Shown: piece after piece, positions 27,204 to 36,170 of the stretch
Position numbering within the stretch: position 1 is the stretch's first letter
Layout of the letters: each line of letters starts with the position of its first letter
Origin: Pseudomonas alkylphenolica
Lineage (GTDB): Bacteria > Pseudomonadota > Gammaproteobacteria > Pseudomonadales > Pseudomonadaceae
Direction: 5' to 3'
Length of the DNA: 64,000 nucleotides
NCBI RefSeq assembly: GCF_000746525.1
Contig: NZ_CP009048.1
Location: 88,501 to 152,500 of the forward strand
Notes under the pieces: generated by a model
What the model was told of the DNA's origin: nothing
Database searches by the model: none
The model's input: the letters and a program-made list of their open reading frames with translations, nothing else
Program-made: the position numbers and the translations under genes

Positions 27204-27506
27204 ATGACGAAATGGCTGCTTGCTGCAGGTGTCTTGATACCGTTGTTCAGCGCTCAGGCTACACAGGATCCCCAGGCAGTGTACAAGCGAGCATGTGCCG
27301 CTTGCCATGCCGGACAGCTACCGCAGGCACCGCAACCAGGTGACCGGGCAGCATGGGAGCCGCGGCTGGCGCAGGGGATGGAGACGCTGGTGAAGCATGT
27401 CACACAGGGTTTCAAGGCTATGCCGCCGCGTGGATTGTGCATGGACTGCAGTGCCGAGGACTACCAGGCGATCATCCAGTGGATGAGCCGGAGTCCCGAT
27501 ACATAA
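27204..27506 (+). CDS. Cytochrome c5-family protein
   Basis: Small periplasmic monoheme cytochrome, 100 residues. Signal peptide about 1-19 (ending FSAQA), heme site CAACH, axial Met probably in KAMPPRG, and an additional cysteine pair CMDC near the C-terminus, which is the mark of the cytochrome c5 group. Homologue of PA5491. It precedes cc4 by 33 bases and is probably co-transcribed, suggesting a shared electron-carrier role towards oxidases. Confidence 0.9.
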   Translation: MTKWLLAAGVLIPLFSAQATQDPQAVYKRACAACHAGQLPQAPQPGDRAAWEPRLAQGMETLVKHVTQGFKAMPPRGLCMDCSAEDYQAIIQWMSRSPDT

Positions 27507-27539
27507 CTCTTTCACCCTTAGCCGTAGTTGGATTAGCTG

Positions 27540-28157
27540 ATGAACAAACTACTCGTGAGTCTGCTGTTGACCTTGGGCGTCACCGGTGCAGCCAATGCCG
27601 CAGAGCCTATCAAAGGGGATGCCGCTGCTGGTCAGGCCAAAACTGCTGTATGTGGCGCGTGTCACAATCCGGACGGCAACAGCCTGGCGCCGAACTTCCC
27701 GAAACTTGCAGGCCAGGGTGAGAAGTACCTGGAAAAACAATTGCACGACATCAAGTCGGGCAAGCGCACCGTGCTGGAAATGACCGGTATGCTCGCCAAC
27801 TTCAACGATCAGGACATGGCCGACATCGCTGCCTACTTCGCCAGCCAGAAAGGCAGCGTCGGTGCTGCTGATCCGAAGCTGGTCGAACGCGGACGTGCGC
27901 TGTTCAACGGTGGTGACATAGAGAAAGGCCTGCCGGCCTGCACCGGTTGCCACTCGCCGAACGGCGCAGGCATTGCCCTGGCCGGCTTCCCGCACCTGGG
28001 TGGCCAGCATTCGCAGTACGTGGCCAAGCAACTGACCGACTTCCGTGAAGGCAACCGCACCAACGATGGCGATGTCACCACCATGCGCACCATTGCGGCC
28101 AAGCTGAGCAACAAGGACATCGAAGCGCTGTCCAGCTACATCCAGGGTCTGCACTGA
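27540..28157 (+). CDS. cc4: Diheme cytochrome c4
   Basis: Periplasmic, membrane-associated diheme electron carrier, 205 residues. Signal peptide about 1-20 (ending GAANA). Two homologous domains with heme sites CGACH (N half) and CTGCH (C half) and axial methionines in the MTGMLANF and VTTMRTIAAKLS regions. In P. aeruginosa cytochrome c4 feeds cbb3 and other terminal oxidases. ATG at 27540. Confidence 0.95.
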   Translation: MNKLLVSLLLTLGVTGAANAAEPIKGDAAAGQAKTAVCGACHNPDGNSLAPNFPKLAGQGEKYLEKQLHDIKSGKRTVLEMTGMLANFNDQDMADIAAYFASQKGSVGAADPKLVERGRALFNGGDIEKGLPACTGCHSPNGAGIALAGFPHLGGQHSQYVAKQLTDFREGNRTNDGDVTTMRTIAAKLSNKDIEALSSYIQGLH

Positions 28158-28198
28158 TCCGCGCTTTAACGCTGGGTTAATACTGCGGCGTAAAGATG

Positions 28199-28227
28199 AA
28201 AAGGGTGGCTTCGGCCGCCCTTTTTTG
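28199..28227 (+). terminator. cc4 terminator
   Basis: Stem AAGGGTGGC/GCCGCCCTT with a TTCG tetraloop (28201-28209 with 28214-28222) followed by TTTTTT. Clear intrinsic terminator. Confidence 0.92.
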
Positions 28228-28324
28228 TGCCCGCTGCCGTTACACTAACGAACTCGGGCCCGCTTCGACCTGTCTTACGGCAGGTCGCGTCGAGGCGACC
28301 AAATAGATTGCTCAGGAGTGAAGC

Positions 28325-28954
28325 ATGCGTAATTTGATTCTCAGCGCCACGCTGGTCGCCGCCAGTGTATTCGGTATGACTGCCCAGGCTGCGGAGCCGG
28401 TAGAGGGCAAGGAGTATGTCCAGCTGAGCAACGCGGTACCGGTGTCGGTGCCAGGCAAGATCGAAGTGGTCGAGCTGTTCTGGTATGGCTGCCCACATTG
28501 CTACAGCTTCGAGCCAGTGGTTAATCCTTGGGCTGAGAAGCTGCCGGCCGACGTCAACTTCAAGCGCATTCCCGCCATGTTCGGCGGCCCATGGGACGCC
28601 CATGGCCAGATGTTCCTGACCCTCGAAGCCATGGGTGTCGAGCACAAGGTTCACGCGGCAGTGTTCGAAGCCATTCAGGTTCAACGCAAAAAACTGACTG
28701 ATCCTGAAGAAATGGCCGAGTTCCTGGCGACCCAAGGCGTCGACAAGGACAAGTTCCTCGCCACCTTCAACTCCTTCGCCATCAAAGGCCAGGTACAGAA
28801 GGCCAAAGAGCTGGCCAAGAAGTATGAAATCACCGGCGTTCCAAGCATGGTCGTCAACGGTAAATACCGCTTCGACCTCGGCACCGCCCAAGGTCCACAA
28901 GGCGTCCTGAACGTCGCTGACCAGCTGATCGCCAAGGAGCGCGCCGCCAAGTAA
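28325..28954 (+). CDS. dsbA: Thiol:disulfide interchange protein DsbA
   Basis: Periplasmic oxidase that introduces disulfides into secreted proteins, 209 residues. Signal peptide about 1-22 (ending MTAQAAE). Active site CPHC in FWYGCPHCYSF and the cis-Pro loop GVPSMVVNGKY are intact. Start ATG at 28325 with CAGGAGTGAAGC upstream. Follows a 167-base gap containing the cc4 terminator and a GACCTG/CAGGTC hairpin in its leader. Confidence 0.96.
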   Translation: MRNLILSATLVAASVFGMTAQAAEPVEGKEYVQLSNAVPVSVPGKIEVVELFWYGCPHCYSFEPVVNPWAEKLPADVNFKRIPAMFGGPWDAHGQMFLTLEAMGVEHKVHAAVFEAIQVQRKKLTDPEEMAEFLATQGVDKDKFLATFNSFAIKGQVQKAKELAKKYEITGVPSMVVNGKYRFDLGTAQGPQGVLNVADQLIAKERAAK

Positions 28955-28966
28955 GCGGCGACCATC

Positions 28967-29821
28967 ATGCGCCGCTGGAGAGCTGAGCGAGGCGTTGGCC
29001 TGCACGATCCGCGGGTCAACGAACATCACCTGCAGGCTAACGGCCTGCCAGAGGATGGGCGGCTGCGCCTGCTCAGTTTCAATATCCAGGTCGGCATCAG
29101 CACCGAACGTTACCGGCATTACCTGACCAAGAGCTGGCAGCACCTGCTGCCGCACACCGGGCGTGCCGGTAACCTGCAGAAGATCGGAGAGCTGCTCGGC
29201 GACTTCGATCTGGTGGCCCTGCAGGAAGCCGATGGTGGCAGCTTGCGCTCCGGCTACGTCAATCAGGTCGAACACCTGGCCCAGCTTGGTGCCTTCCCCT
29301 ACTGGTACCAGCAGCTCAACCGCAATCTCGGGCGTTTCGCCCAGCACAGCAATGGCGTGCTCAGCCGCCTCAAGCCGCAACTGCTTGAAGATCACCCCCT
29401 GCCCGGCCCGGCCGGTCGCGGGGCGATTCTGGTGCGTTTCGGTGAAGGCGAAGATGCGCTGGTGGTGGTCATGATGCACCTGGCGCTGGGCTCCAAGACC
29501 CGTGCCCTGCAGTTGGCCTACATCCGCGAGTTGATTGGGGGGTACCGCCATCAGGTTTTGATGGGCGATATGAACACCCACGCCAACGACCTGCTTGAGC
29601 GCTCTCCTCTGCGCGATCTGGGCCTGGTCGCACCCCAGGTGCAGGCCACCTTCCCCAGTTGGCGCCCGCAGCGCTGCCTTGATCACATCCTGCTCAGCCC
29701 GAGCCTGACCCTGGAACGGGTTGAGGTGCTGGCCCAGCCTATTTCCGATCATCTTCCGGTCGCGGTTGAGATTCGTTTGCCTGATGCCCTCGCTGTGGAT
29801 ACGCTGCCCGCTTTGAGCTAA
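28967..29821 (+). CDS. Endonuclease/exonuclease/phosphatase family protein
   Basis: A 284-residue EEP-fold hydrolase. The fold is recognisable from RLLSFNIQVGI (strand 1 Asn), LVALQEADGG (metal Glu), MMHLALGSKTR (catalytic His), LMGDMNTHAND (Asp/Asn) and the terminal SDHLPVAVEI (Asp-His). All catalytic positions are present, so a metal-dependent phosphodiesterase/nuclease or sphingomyelinase-like activity is likely; the substrate is unknown. Twelve bases after dsbA, same strand. PA5488 homologue. Confidence 0.88.
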   Translation: MRRWRAERGVGLHDPRVNEHHLQANGLPEDGRLRLLSFNIQVGISTERYRHYLTKSWQHLLPHTGRAGNLQKIGELLGDFDLVALQEADGGSLRSGYVNQVEHLAQLGAFPYWYQQLNRNLGRFAQHSNGVLSRLKPQLLEDHPLPGPAGRGAILVRFGEGEDALVVVMMHLALGSKTRALQLAYIRELIGGYRHQVLMGDMNTHANDLLERSPLRDLGLVAPQVQATFPSWRPQRCLDHILLSPSLTLERVEVLAQPISDHLPVAVEIRLPDALAVDTLPALS

Positions 29822-29849
29822 TTGCCATCACCCCTCTGCGGACCCAGGC

Positions 29850-31838
29850 ATGACCGACGAAGCCCAGCGCTGGAAAGAAAAGTACCTCAAGAGTATCGAA
29901 CAGCAAGAGAAGCTCGAGCGCCGTTGGGAAGCCCGTCTCGACCTGTTGCGCCGTGGTCTGGTGCGCAGCACCCTGGCCGCCGAAGGCAGCGACCGGGCGG
30001 TGGATCAGTGCATGAAGGAGATGCGTGAGGTCATCCGCACCGACAACATGGACGCCGCCCTCGCCGGGTTGATCCCGCGCCTGGAAAAAGCCGTGCTCGA
30101 TTCCGAGCAACGCCGCGAGACCCGTATCGCTCAGGTCAGCACCGCCCTCACCTCGCTGGTTACCCAGTTGCAGACCTTGCCGTTGCCCAGTGACGTCAGC
30201 CGGCCGCTGAAGAAGTTCGCCAAACAGGTCGAGGCCCGCGCCAGTCAGTCCCGCGAGGTGCCGTTGCTGTTGGGTGAGTTGAGCGGCTTGCAGGGCCAGG
30301 CCCTGTCTGCGCTTGAGCGCCCTGAAGAGGCACAGCGCCCTGGGTTGCTGCAGCGCCTGTTCGGTGGTCGCGAAGCTGAAGCGCCAGCGCTGCAACCGGC
30401 CCTGGCGGGCGCTGTGGCGTTGGCGCCAGAGGCCATCGAGCCGCCGGTGCCGGTAGTGCATGCTCATCAAGACGTTGAGCCACAGGCCGAGGTCGTTGTC
30501 GATATCGACGAGTTGCAACCGCTGGAGGTTGTCACCGAATCGTTGGCGCCAAAGCCGGTCGAAGCCAGCGAAGCAGCGGAAGCCGAGCCTGGCCTGGCTG
30601 TCGACTTGCCAACGGTTCAAGTGCTAGAAGCCGAAGTGCCAGCACCGCTCGAGCTTCCCCCGGCAGCGAACGAGCCCGAACTACCGGCGTTGCCCAAGCT
30701 TGGCCCGGACGAGCCTGAGGAGGATCAGCCTGAAGTCGCCCAAGCGTTCGATGAGGACCCTCACTACGCCCTGCCCGACGGCACCGAGCCGACCTACAGC
30801 TCGGTCGCCACGCATATCGAGGAAACCCTGCTCGGTCTGCTTGATGACCTGACCCTGCCCGAACGTCACAAGGCTCAGGCGCAATCGATGCGCGAACGTC
30901 TGGAGCATGGCCTGAACTGGTACGAGTTGTTGCCGGTGCTCGATGACCTGGCCGTGCTGATGCTGGCGATCAACGACAGTGGCCAGCATGAGTTTGAAGC
31001 TTATCTGCAACAACTCAACGAGCGCCTGGAGTCGTTCCAGAGCCATTTGCATGAAGCCAGCGAAGGCCATGCCGACAACACCTCCGCGGCGCGTGACCTG
31101 GACAGCCAGCTGCGTGAACAGGTCGATGGCCTGCAAAGCAGTGTGCAGGGCGCTGCCGATCTGGACAGCCTCAAACACATCCTGGAAAACCGCCTCGAAG
31201 GCTTGCTCGGTACCATGGACGAGCATCAGCAGCAGCGTGACCAGCGTGAACAGGACATGGCCAACCGCTTGCAAGGCCTGGCTGAACGGGTGGCGAACAT
31301 GGAGCAGGAAGCCATGGGTTACCGCGAGCACCTGGAAGAACAGCGCCAGAAAGCCCTGATCGACCCGCTCACTGGCTTACCCAACCGGGCCGCCTGGTCA
31401 GAGCGGGTGGATCAGGAAGTGCTGGAATGGCAGGAAAGCGGTGGTCACCTGCTGATGGCGATCCTCGATCTCGATCACTTCAAGCGCATTAACGACAGTT
31501 ACGGTCACCTGGCCGGCGACAAGGTCCTGAAGATTGTTGCCAACGTGTTGCGCAAACACCTGCGCAGCCGGGATTTCATCGCCCGCTTCGGTGGTGAAGA
31601 GTTCGTCCTGCTGATCCCGCAGACTGCCATGCCTATCGGTTACCAGCTGGCGGAAAGGCTGCGGGCGGCCATTGAGGCCTGCCCGTTCCACTTCAAGGGC
31701 GAGCGGGTGACCATTACCTTGTCGATTGGCATCAGTGCGTTTCGCAGTGGCGAGCGCAGCGAGGTAGTCCTCAAGCGTGCCGATGAAGCGCTGTACCGGG
31801 CGAAACATCTGGGCAGAAATCGGATCGAACAGGGGTAA
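29850..31838 (+). CDS. Diguanylate cyclase (DgcH-like, GGDEF)
   Basis: Makes cyclic di-GMP; 662 residues, no transmembrane segment. N-terminal helical/coiled-coil region (1-150), a long Ala/Glu/Pro-rich linker (about 165-300), further coiled coil (350-490), and a C-terminal GGDEF domain from about 500. The active loop is GGEEF at 581-585, and an RSRD inhibitory site lies five residues before it, so product inhibition is expected. Homologous in position and architecture to PA5487 (DgcH). Starts 28 bases after the EEP gene. Confidence 0.93.
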   Translation: MTDEAQRWKEKYLKSIEQQEKLERRWEARLDLLRRGLVRSTLAAEGSDRAVDQCMKEMREVIRTDNMDAALAGLIPRLEKAVLDSEQRRETRIAQVSTALTSLVTQLQTLPLPSDVSRPLKKFAKQVEARASQSREVPLLLGELSGLQGQALSALERPEEAQRPGLLQRLFGGREAEAPALQPALAGAVALAPEAIEPPVPVVHAHQDVEPQAEVVVDIDELQPLEVVTESLAPKPVEASEAAEAEPGLAVDLPTVQVLEAEVPAPLELPPAANEPELPALPKLGPDEPEEDQPEVAQAFDEDPHYALPDGTEPTYSSVATHIEETLLGLLDDLTLPERHKAQAQSMRERLEHGLNWYELLPVLDDLAVLMLAINDSGQHEFEAYLQQLNERLESFQSHLHEASEGHADNTSAARDLDSQLREQVDGLQSSVQGAADLDSLKHILENRLEGLLGTMDEHQQQRDQREQDMANRLQGLAERVANMEQEAMGYREHLEEQRQKALIDPLTGLPNRAAWSERVDQEVLEWQESGGHLLMAILDLDHFKRINDSYGHLAGDKVLKIVANVLRKHLRSRDFIARFGGEEFVLLIPQTAMPIGYQLAERLRAAIEACPFHFKGERVTITLSIGISAFRSGERSEVVLKRADEALYRAKHLGRNRIEQG

Positions 31839-31899
31839 GTGGCAGCTGCATGGATACGTTATGCTATTGCATTGCAGATCATCACATGTGCCCGTCCCC

Positions 31900-32673
31900 A
31901 TGAAAGCCATCATTACCGCGCTCCTGCTGTTGACCCTGGCAGGTTGCAGCAGCGGCTTGCGCATCGACCGCAGCCATACCTCTGTCAACCAGGACGGCCG
32001 TATCCAGTTTGTCGTGCTGCACTACACCAACGCGCCGCTGCAGCGTTCGCTCGACTTGTTGACCCATGGAGAGGTCAGCAGCCATTACCTGATCGGTGAC
32101 TCACCGGCGACCGTCTATCAACTGGTCGACGAAAGCCGTCGTGCCTGGCATGCCGGTGACAGTCAGTGGGATGGCCGGACCTGGCTCAACTCCAGCTCCA
32201 TTGGCATCGAGATCGTCAATCCCGGTTTTATCGATACCCCGACAGGACGGGTGTGGCAGCCGTACACCGAGGCACAGATCGAAGCGCTGATCGCGTTACT
32301 CAAGGACATAGTCAAACGCAACAATATCCAGCCCCGTTACATCATTGGCCACAGTGACATCGCACCGGCGCGCAAACTGGATCCGGGCCCGCTGTTCCCC
32401 TGGAAGCGCCTGGCCGATGCCGGTCTGGGGGTCTGGCCGGATGCGCGCGCGGTGGCTCAGCAGCAGGCGCGGTTCAGCGTCAATCCACCGAGTATCAGCT
32501 GGTATCAGCAGCAACTGGCGCGCTTTGGTTATGCCATCGAACAGACTGGCGTCTACGACGTCAGCACCAGGCATGTGCTCGCGGCATTCCAGATGCGCTT
32601 CCGTCCCCAGCGATTTGACGGCGTGGCGGACGCTCAAACGGCGGCGATGTTGCAGGTACTCAACAGCCGCTGA
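31900..32673 (+). CDS. ampDh2: AmpDh2-like N-acetylmuramoyl-L-alanine amidase
   Basis: Zinc amidase that cleaves between MurNAc and the stem peptide, 257 residues. Type II signal peptide with lipobox LAGC (C16), so it is an outer-membrane lipoprotein facing the periplasm. Amidase_2 domain with zinc ligand H41 (VLHYTN) and HSDIAPARKLDPG carrying the other His and Asp. C-terminal peptidoglycan-binding domain about 190-255. ATG at 31900 chosen because the signal peptide begins there; longer readings overlap the cyclase gene. Confidence 0.93.
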   Translation: MKAIITALLLLTLAGCSSGLRIDRSHTSVNQDGRIQFVVLHYTNAPLQRSLDLLTHGEVSSHYLIGDSPATVYQLVDESRRAWHAGDSQWDGRTWLNSSSIGIEIVNPGFIDTPTGRVWQPYTEAQIEALIALLKDIVKRNNIQPRYIIGHSDIAPARKLDPGPLFPWKRLADAGLGVWPDARAVAQQQARFSVNPPSISWYQQQLARFGYAIEQTGVYDVSTRHVLAAFQMRFRPQRFDGVADAQTAAMLQVLNSR

Positions 32674-32741
32674 GTAACGGCGCCGCCAAACGGGCAGGCT
32701 GACTCGTCCGGCAGTTGCTATACCTCTTGGTATTCAACTGG

Positions 32742-34370
32742 ATGCTTTTAATGTCAGCTGCCCTCTCCGTGCTGCGCCACTTGCTCTACCGTCCCTGGTT
32801 ACTGGCCACACTTGCGGCTTCGGCCAGCGCAGTACTGTTGCTGGTCGCCAGCATCGGTGTAGCCATGCACCAGATGCAGCAAAGCGAAAGTGAGCAGATG
32901 AACGCCAAGGGCGAGCGTTTCCTTGAGCGTCTGGAACAGATTTTCGGGCAGTTGCGCGAAGGTGTCGACGAACTTCAGGCGCAACCTCTTCGTGGCTGTG
33001 ATGCGGCGATGCTGGGTGTCCTGCAACAGATAGGCTTTCGCTACCGCTTCGTCTATGAAGCCGCCTATGTTGATGGCAACGTTGCCTGCTCCAACCGCAT
33101 TGGCACGCGCACCATCAAGCCTTTGCGGCCCCCGGACATTCAGGGGCCGACGTACAGCTACTGGCTAAATACCACTACCGAACCGGATGACAATCTTGCC
33201 GCGTTGATGCTTGGGCGCGGCAAGTTCGTGGTCGCGACCTCACGTGGGCATTTGACGGATGTGGTCGACTTGCCGCCGGAAGGCAGTTTACTGGTGGTGC
33301 TGGATAACGGTACGCGTGCAGTGCCGGTACTTGGTCCGCCTCAGGCCTGGCCGCCCTCGGCCGATTGGCCACCGACATCCAAAGATGCCCTGCTGGAGCT
33401 GCCCGACCGCTTGATCTACCGCATGCCGACCAAATCGCCGGACTATCAGCTGGTTTTGATTGCCCCGCGTGCCAGTTTGCCGTTGAAGATGAATGGCGTG
33501 CTCTGGCTGTTGTTTCCCGGCAGCCTGGTGCTGGCCTGGTCCCTGGGTTGGCTGGTGCTGCAACTGGTACGTCAACGTCGCTCGATGAGTTCCGAACTGC
33601 AGGGGGCGTTGCGTCGCGGCGAGTTGCAGGTCTTGTACCAGCCCATCTTCGAACTCAACAGCCGTCGCTGTGTCGGGGCCGAAGCACTGGTGCGCTGGCG
33701 CCGGCCGGACGGCACCCTGACCAGCCCTGATCTGTTTATCCCGTTGGCGGAAAATACCGGCCAGATCCGGCAGATAACCGACTTCGTCCTGCAGCGCGTG
33801 CTCGAGCAACTGGGGCAGCTGTTGCGGGCCAACCGACAACTTTATGTATCGATCAACCTGGCTGCCTGCGATGTCATGGTGCCGCGGATTGGTCGGGTGG
33901 CGGCGCGCTTGCTGGCGTTGCACCATGTCTCTGCCAGCCAGATCGCATTCGAGGTCACCGAGCGCGGGCTGATCGATGTGGTAGTCGCCCGCGACAACTT
34001 GCAAGCCTTGCGCGCGGTGGGTCACCAGGTACTGATCGATGACTTCGGTACCGGTTACTGCAGCCTGGCGTACTTGCAGACCCTGCCGGTGGACTGTCTG
34101 AAAATCGACAAGGCGTTTATCGACGCCCTGGGTCACGATGCAGCCAGCAGCGGTGTGGCGCCGCATATCATCCGCATGGCGCATGCCCTGCAGTTGCGGG
34201 TGATTGCCGAAGGAATCGAGTATGAAGACCAGGCCATGCTGCTCAACAGCGAAGGGGTGAATTACGGTCAGGGATGGTTGTTTGCGCATCCGCTCAGTGC
34301 CCGCCAGTTCGTTGAGCTGATTACCCGTGGGCGTCGGATCGTCCCGCGGCGGATCGATGATGAAGCTTGA
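32742..34370 (+). CDS. EAL-domain c-di-GMP phosphodiesterase with CSS-like sensor
   Basis: Predicted inner-membrane phosphodiesterase of about 542 residues. First helix about 20-45, a periplasmic region of about 200 residues with two cysteines (GCDAAML and ACSNR, resembling the redox CSS motif but reading CSN), second helix about 250-272, then a complete EAL domain. The EAL motif is at about 314 (AEALVRW), with DDFGTGYCSLAYL and KIDKAF, so the enzyme should be active. ATG at 32742 or 32751; neither has a strong ribosome site. The neighbouring gene upstream but one is a cyclase. Converges on kinB with a 12-base gap. Confidence 0.88.
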   Translation: MLLMSAALSVLRHLLYRPWLLATLAASASAVLLLVASIGVAMHQMQQSESEQMNAKGERFLERLEQIFGQLREGVDELQAQPLRGCDAAMLGVLQQIGFRYRFVYEAAYVDGNVACSNRIGTRTIKPLRPPDIQGPTYSYWLNTTTEPDDNLAALMLGRGKFVVATSRGHLTDVVDLPPEGSLLVVLDNGTRAVPVLGPPQAWPPSADWPPTSKDALLELPDRLIYRMPTKSPDYQLVLIAPRASLPLKMNGVLWLLFPGSLVLAWSLGWLVLQLVRQRRSMSSELQGALRRGELQVLYQPIFELNSRRCVGAEALVRWRRPDGTLTSPDLFIPLAENTGQIRQITDFVLQRVLEQLGQLLRANRQLYVSINLAACDVMVPRIGRVAARLLALHHVSASQIAFEVTERGLIDVVVARDNLQALRAVGHQVLIDDFGTGYCSLAYLQTLPVDCLKIDKAFIDALGHDAASSGVAPHIIRMAHALQLRVIAEGIEYEDQAMLLNSEGVNYGQGWLFAHPLSARQFVELITRGRRIVPRRIDDEA

Positions 34371-34382
34371 TTCTGTGAGGCT

Positions 34383-36170
34383 TCAGACCGGCAGGGCCAT
34401 GTAGAACTGAGTACCTTGTCCGGGGCGTGAATAAACTCCCATACGCCCGCCATGCAACTGGACGATTTCCTTACACAACGCGAGCCCCAGTCCAGCCCCG
34501 CCTTTTTTGCGTCCGACCTGGACGAACGGTTCGAAGATTCGTCCCTGCTGGCTGTAAGCAATGCCTTCGCCGCTGTCTTCAACACTGATGATGACCCGTT
34601 CGGCATGCCATCGAGCGTGCAGGCGAATGCTGCCGGCCACCGGGGTGTGGCGCACAGCATTGTCCAGCAGGTTATCCATGACCCGGTCAAGTTGTGCTGG
34701 ATCCGCCTGAATATGCGGCAGCGGCGATGCCAGCTCCATCTGCAGCTCGATCTGTTTATCACCTGCAGGGCCGGCAAAGCGTTCGCAGGCACGCGTCAGT
34801 AGATCGTCGACGGCGCAGGGCATCAGTTCGAGTTTCTGCTGGCCGCTCTGGTAGCGGGAGAAGTTCAGCAGGTCGTTGATCAATTGGGTCAGGCGCTGCA
34901 TTTCCTCACTGACGGTCTCGAGCAGGTCGGCCTCACGCGACTGTGGCGCAAACTTCAGGCGCTCGCGCAACAGTCCGAAAGCCATGTGCATGCCCGTGAC
35001 CGGGGTGCGTAGCTCATGCGAGGCGCGCAAGACAAACTCGCTGCGCACGCGCTCGAAGGCACGTTGTTCGGTGACATCGTGCAGCACCATGACCGCGCCA
35101 AGAATCTGCCCCTCGGGGTGGCAGACCGGGGTCAGGCTGTAAGCCAGTAAACGAAGTTCTTCCTCTACTTCCAGGCTCAGGTCCTCCGGCACCCGATCCA
35201 GGGGGGCTCCACGCAGTACCAGGCGCAGTTGTTCATCCAGCTCCGGGCGCTGCAGCGCCTCACCAAGCCCACGGCCCAGGCGGCTTTTGTTCCAGCTCAG
35301 TTGCCGCTGGGCGACTGGATTGATGTGTTCCAGATGGCCCTGGCGGTCGATGATCAGCAGGCCATCATCAATGCTGTCGAGTACCGCTTGCAGACGTTGC
35401 TGGCCGGCGAGAAGTTCATCGACGTTGGTTGCCTGATGTTTGCGCAACGCTTCAGCCATCAAACCAAAGCGCCGGGTCAGCTGGTTCATCTCCAGGGCCT
35501 GGGAGACCGGCAAGGTCACCTCGAAATCGCCCTGACCTATCTGGTCGGCTGCTTTGGCCAGAGCTTCGATCGGCTGGCCAAAGCGCCGGGCGATGCCATG
35601 GGCGGTGACAAATCCCAGGATCAGCACGCTCAGGCCTACCAGGCCGAGCAGGCCGGAGATCAACAACGCGCGTTTGTAGGTCAGCTGCTCGCTCTGGTTG
35701 ATGTGCTCAAGGGCGCGCTTGTGGGCGTCGAGGAGGTTGTTGCGCAGCACGCCGAAAGCTTTACCCAGAGGTTGCTCGGCGCCCAGGCCACGTGCCGGAA
35801 CAGGGGTGTCGCGAAAAGCCTGAAGGTAGCGCTGATAATGGCGCTTGGTGTCGGCGAAGTCTTTACCGGCATTGTCATCGCTTTGCTGGTTGAGGCCTTC
35901 GTCCAGCAAGCGCTGGAATTGAGCCTGCAGGCCCTCAAGCGTCTTCAGGTCTGCTGGCTCGTTGAGCATCAGCGTCAGTTGTTCACCGAGGTTCTGCCGC
36001 AGTTTCAGGCCCAGATCGAGGGTTGCGGTGTTTTCGTGGATCAGGGCCTGCTGCGACCTGGCCATCTGCAGGACGCTGACCAGGCCTAGCAGCAAACCCA
36101 ACAAGGCCACGGTAATGAGCGCCGAAATGCTGAGAAAAAGCCGCGTACGCAGCTTCATCGTCCATTTCAT
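34383..36170 (-). CDS. kinB: Sensor kinase/phosphatase KinB
   Basis: Two-component sensor paired with AlgB; 595 residues, the same length as P. aeruginosa KinB. Two helices (about 12-35 and 168-190) flank a periplasmic sensor, then HAMP (190-245), PAS (about 255-365), HisKA with the phosphorylation site H385 in ASHELRTPVTG, and an HATPase domain with DNLLDNAVRHTP and GAGLGLALCK. In P. aeruginosa KinB controls alginate, virulence and a phosphatase-driven response. Its start overlaps the algB stop by four bases. Confidence 0.95.
   Translation of the reverse strand: MKWTMKLRTRLFLSISALITVALLGLLLGLVSVLQMARSQQALIHENTATLDLGLKLRQNLGEQLTLMLNEPADLKTLEGLQAQFQRLLDEGLNQQSDDNAGKDFADTKRHYQRYLQAFRDTPVPARGLGAEQPLGKAFGVLRNNLLDAHKRALEHINQSEQLTYKRALLISGLLGLVGLSVLILGFVTAHGIARRFGQPIEALAKAADQIGQGDFEVTLPVSQALEMNQLTRRFGLMAEALRKHQATNVDELLAGQQRLQAVLDSIDDGLLIIDRQGHLEHINPVAQRQLSWNKSRLGRGLGEALQRPELDEQLRLVLRGAPLDRVPEDLSLEVEEELRLLAYSLTPVCHPEGQILGAVMVLHDVTEQRAFERVRSEFVLRASHELRTPVTGMHMAFGLLRERLKFAPQSREADLLETVSEEMQRLTQLINDLLNFSRYQSGQQKLELMPCAVDDLLTRACERFAGPAGDKQIELQMELASPLPHIQADPAQLDRVMDNLLDNAVRHTPVAGSIRLHARWHAERVIISVEDSGEGIAYSQQGRIFEPFVQVGRKKGGAGLGLALCKEIVQLHGGRMGVYSRPGQGTQFYMALPV

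Noticed and set aside
28166..29752. A 528-codon minus-strand open frame
   Set aside because: It runs antisense to dsbA and the EEP gene, both clearly real, and crosses a terminator.
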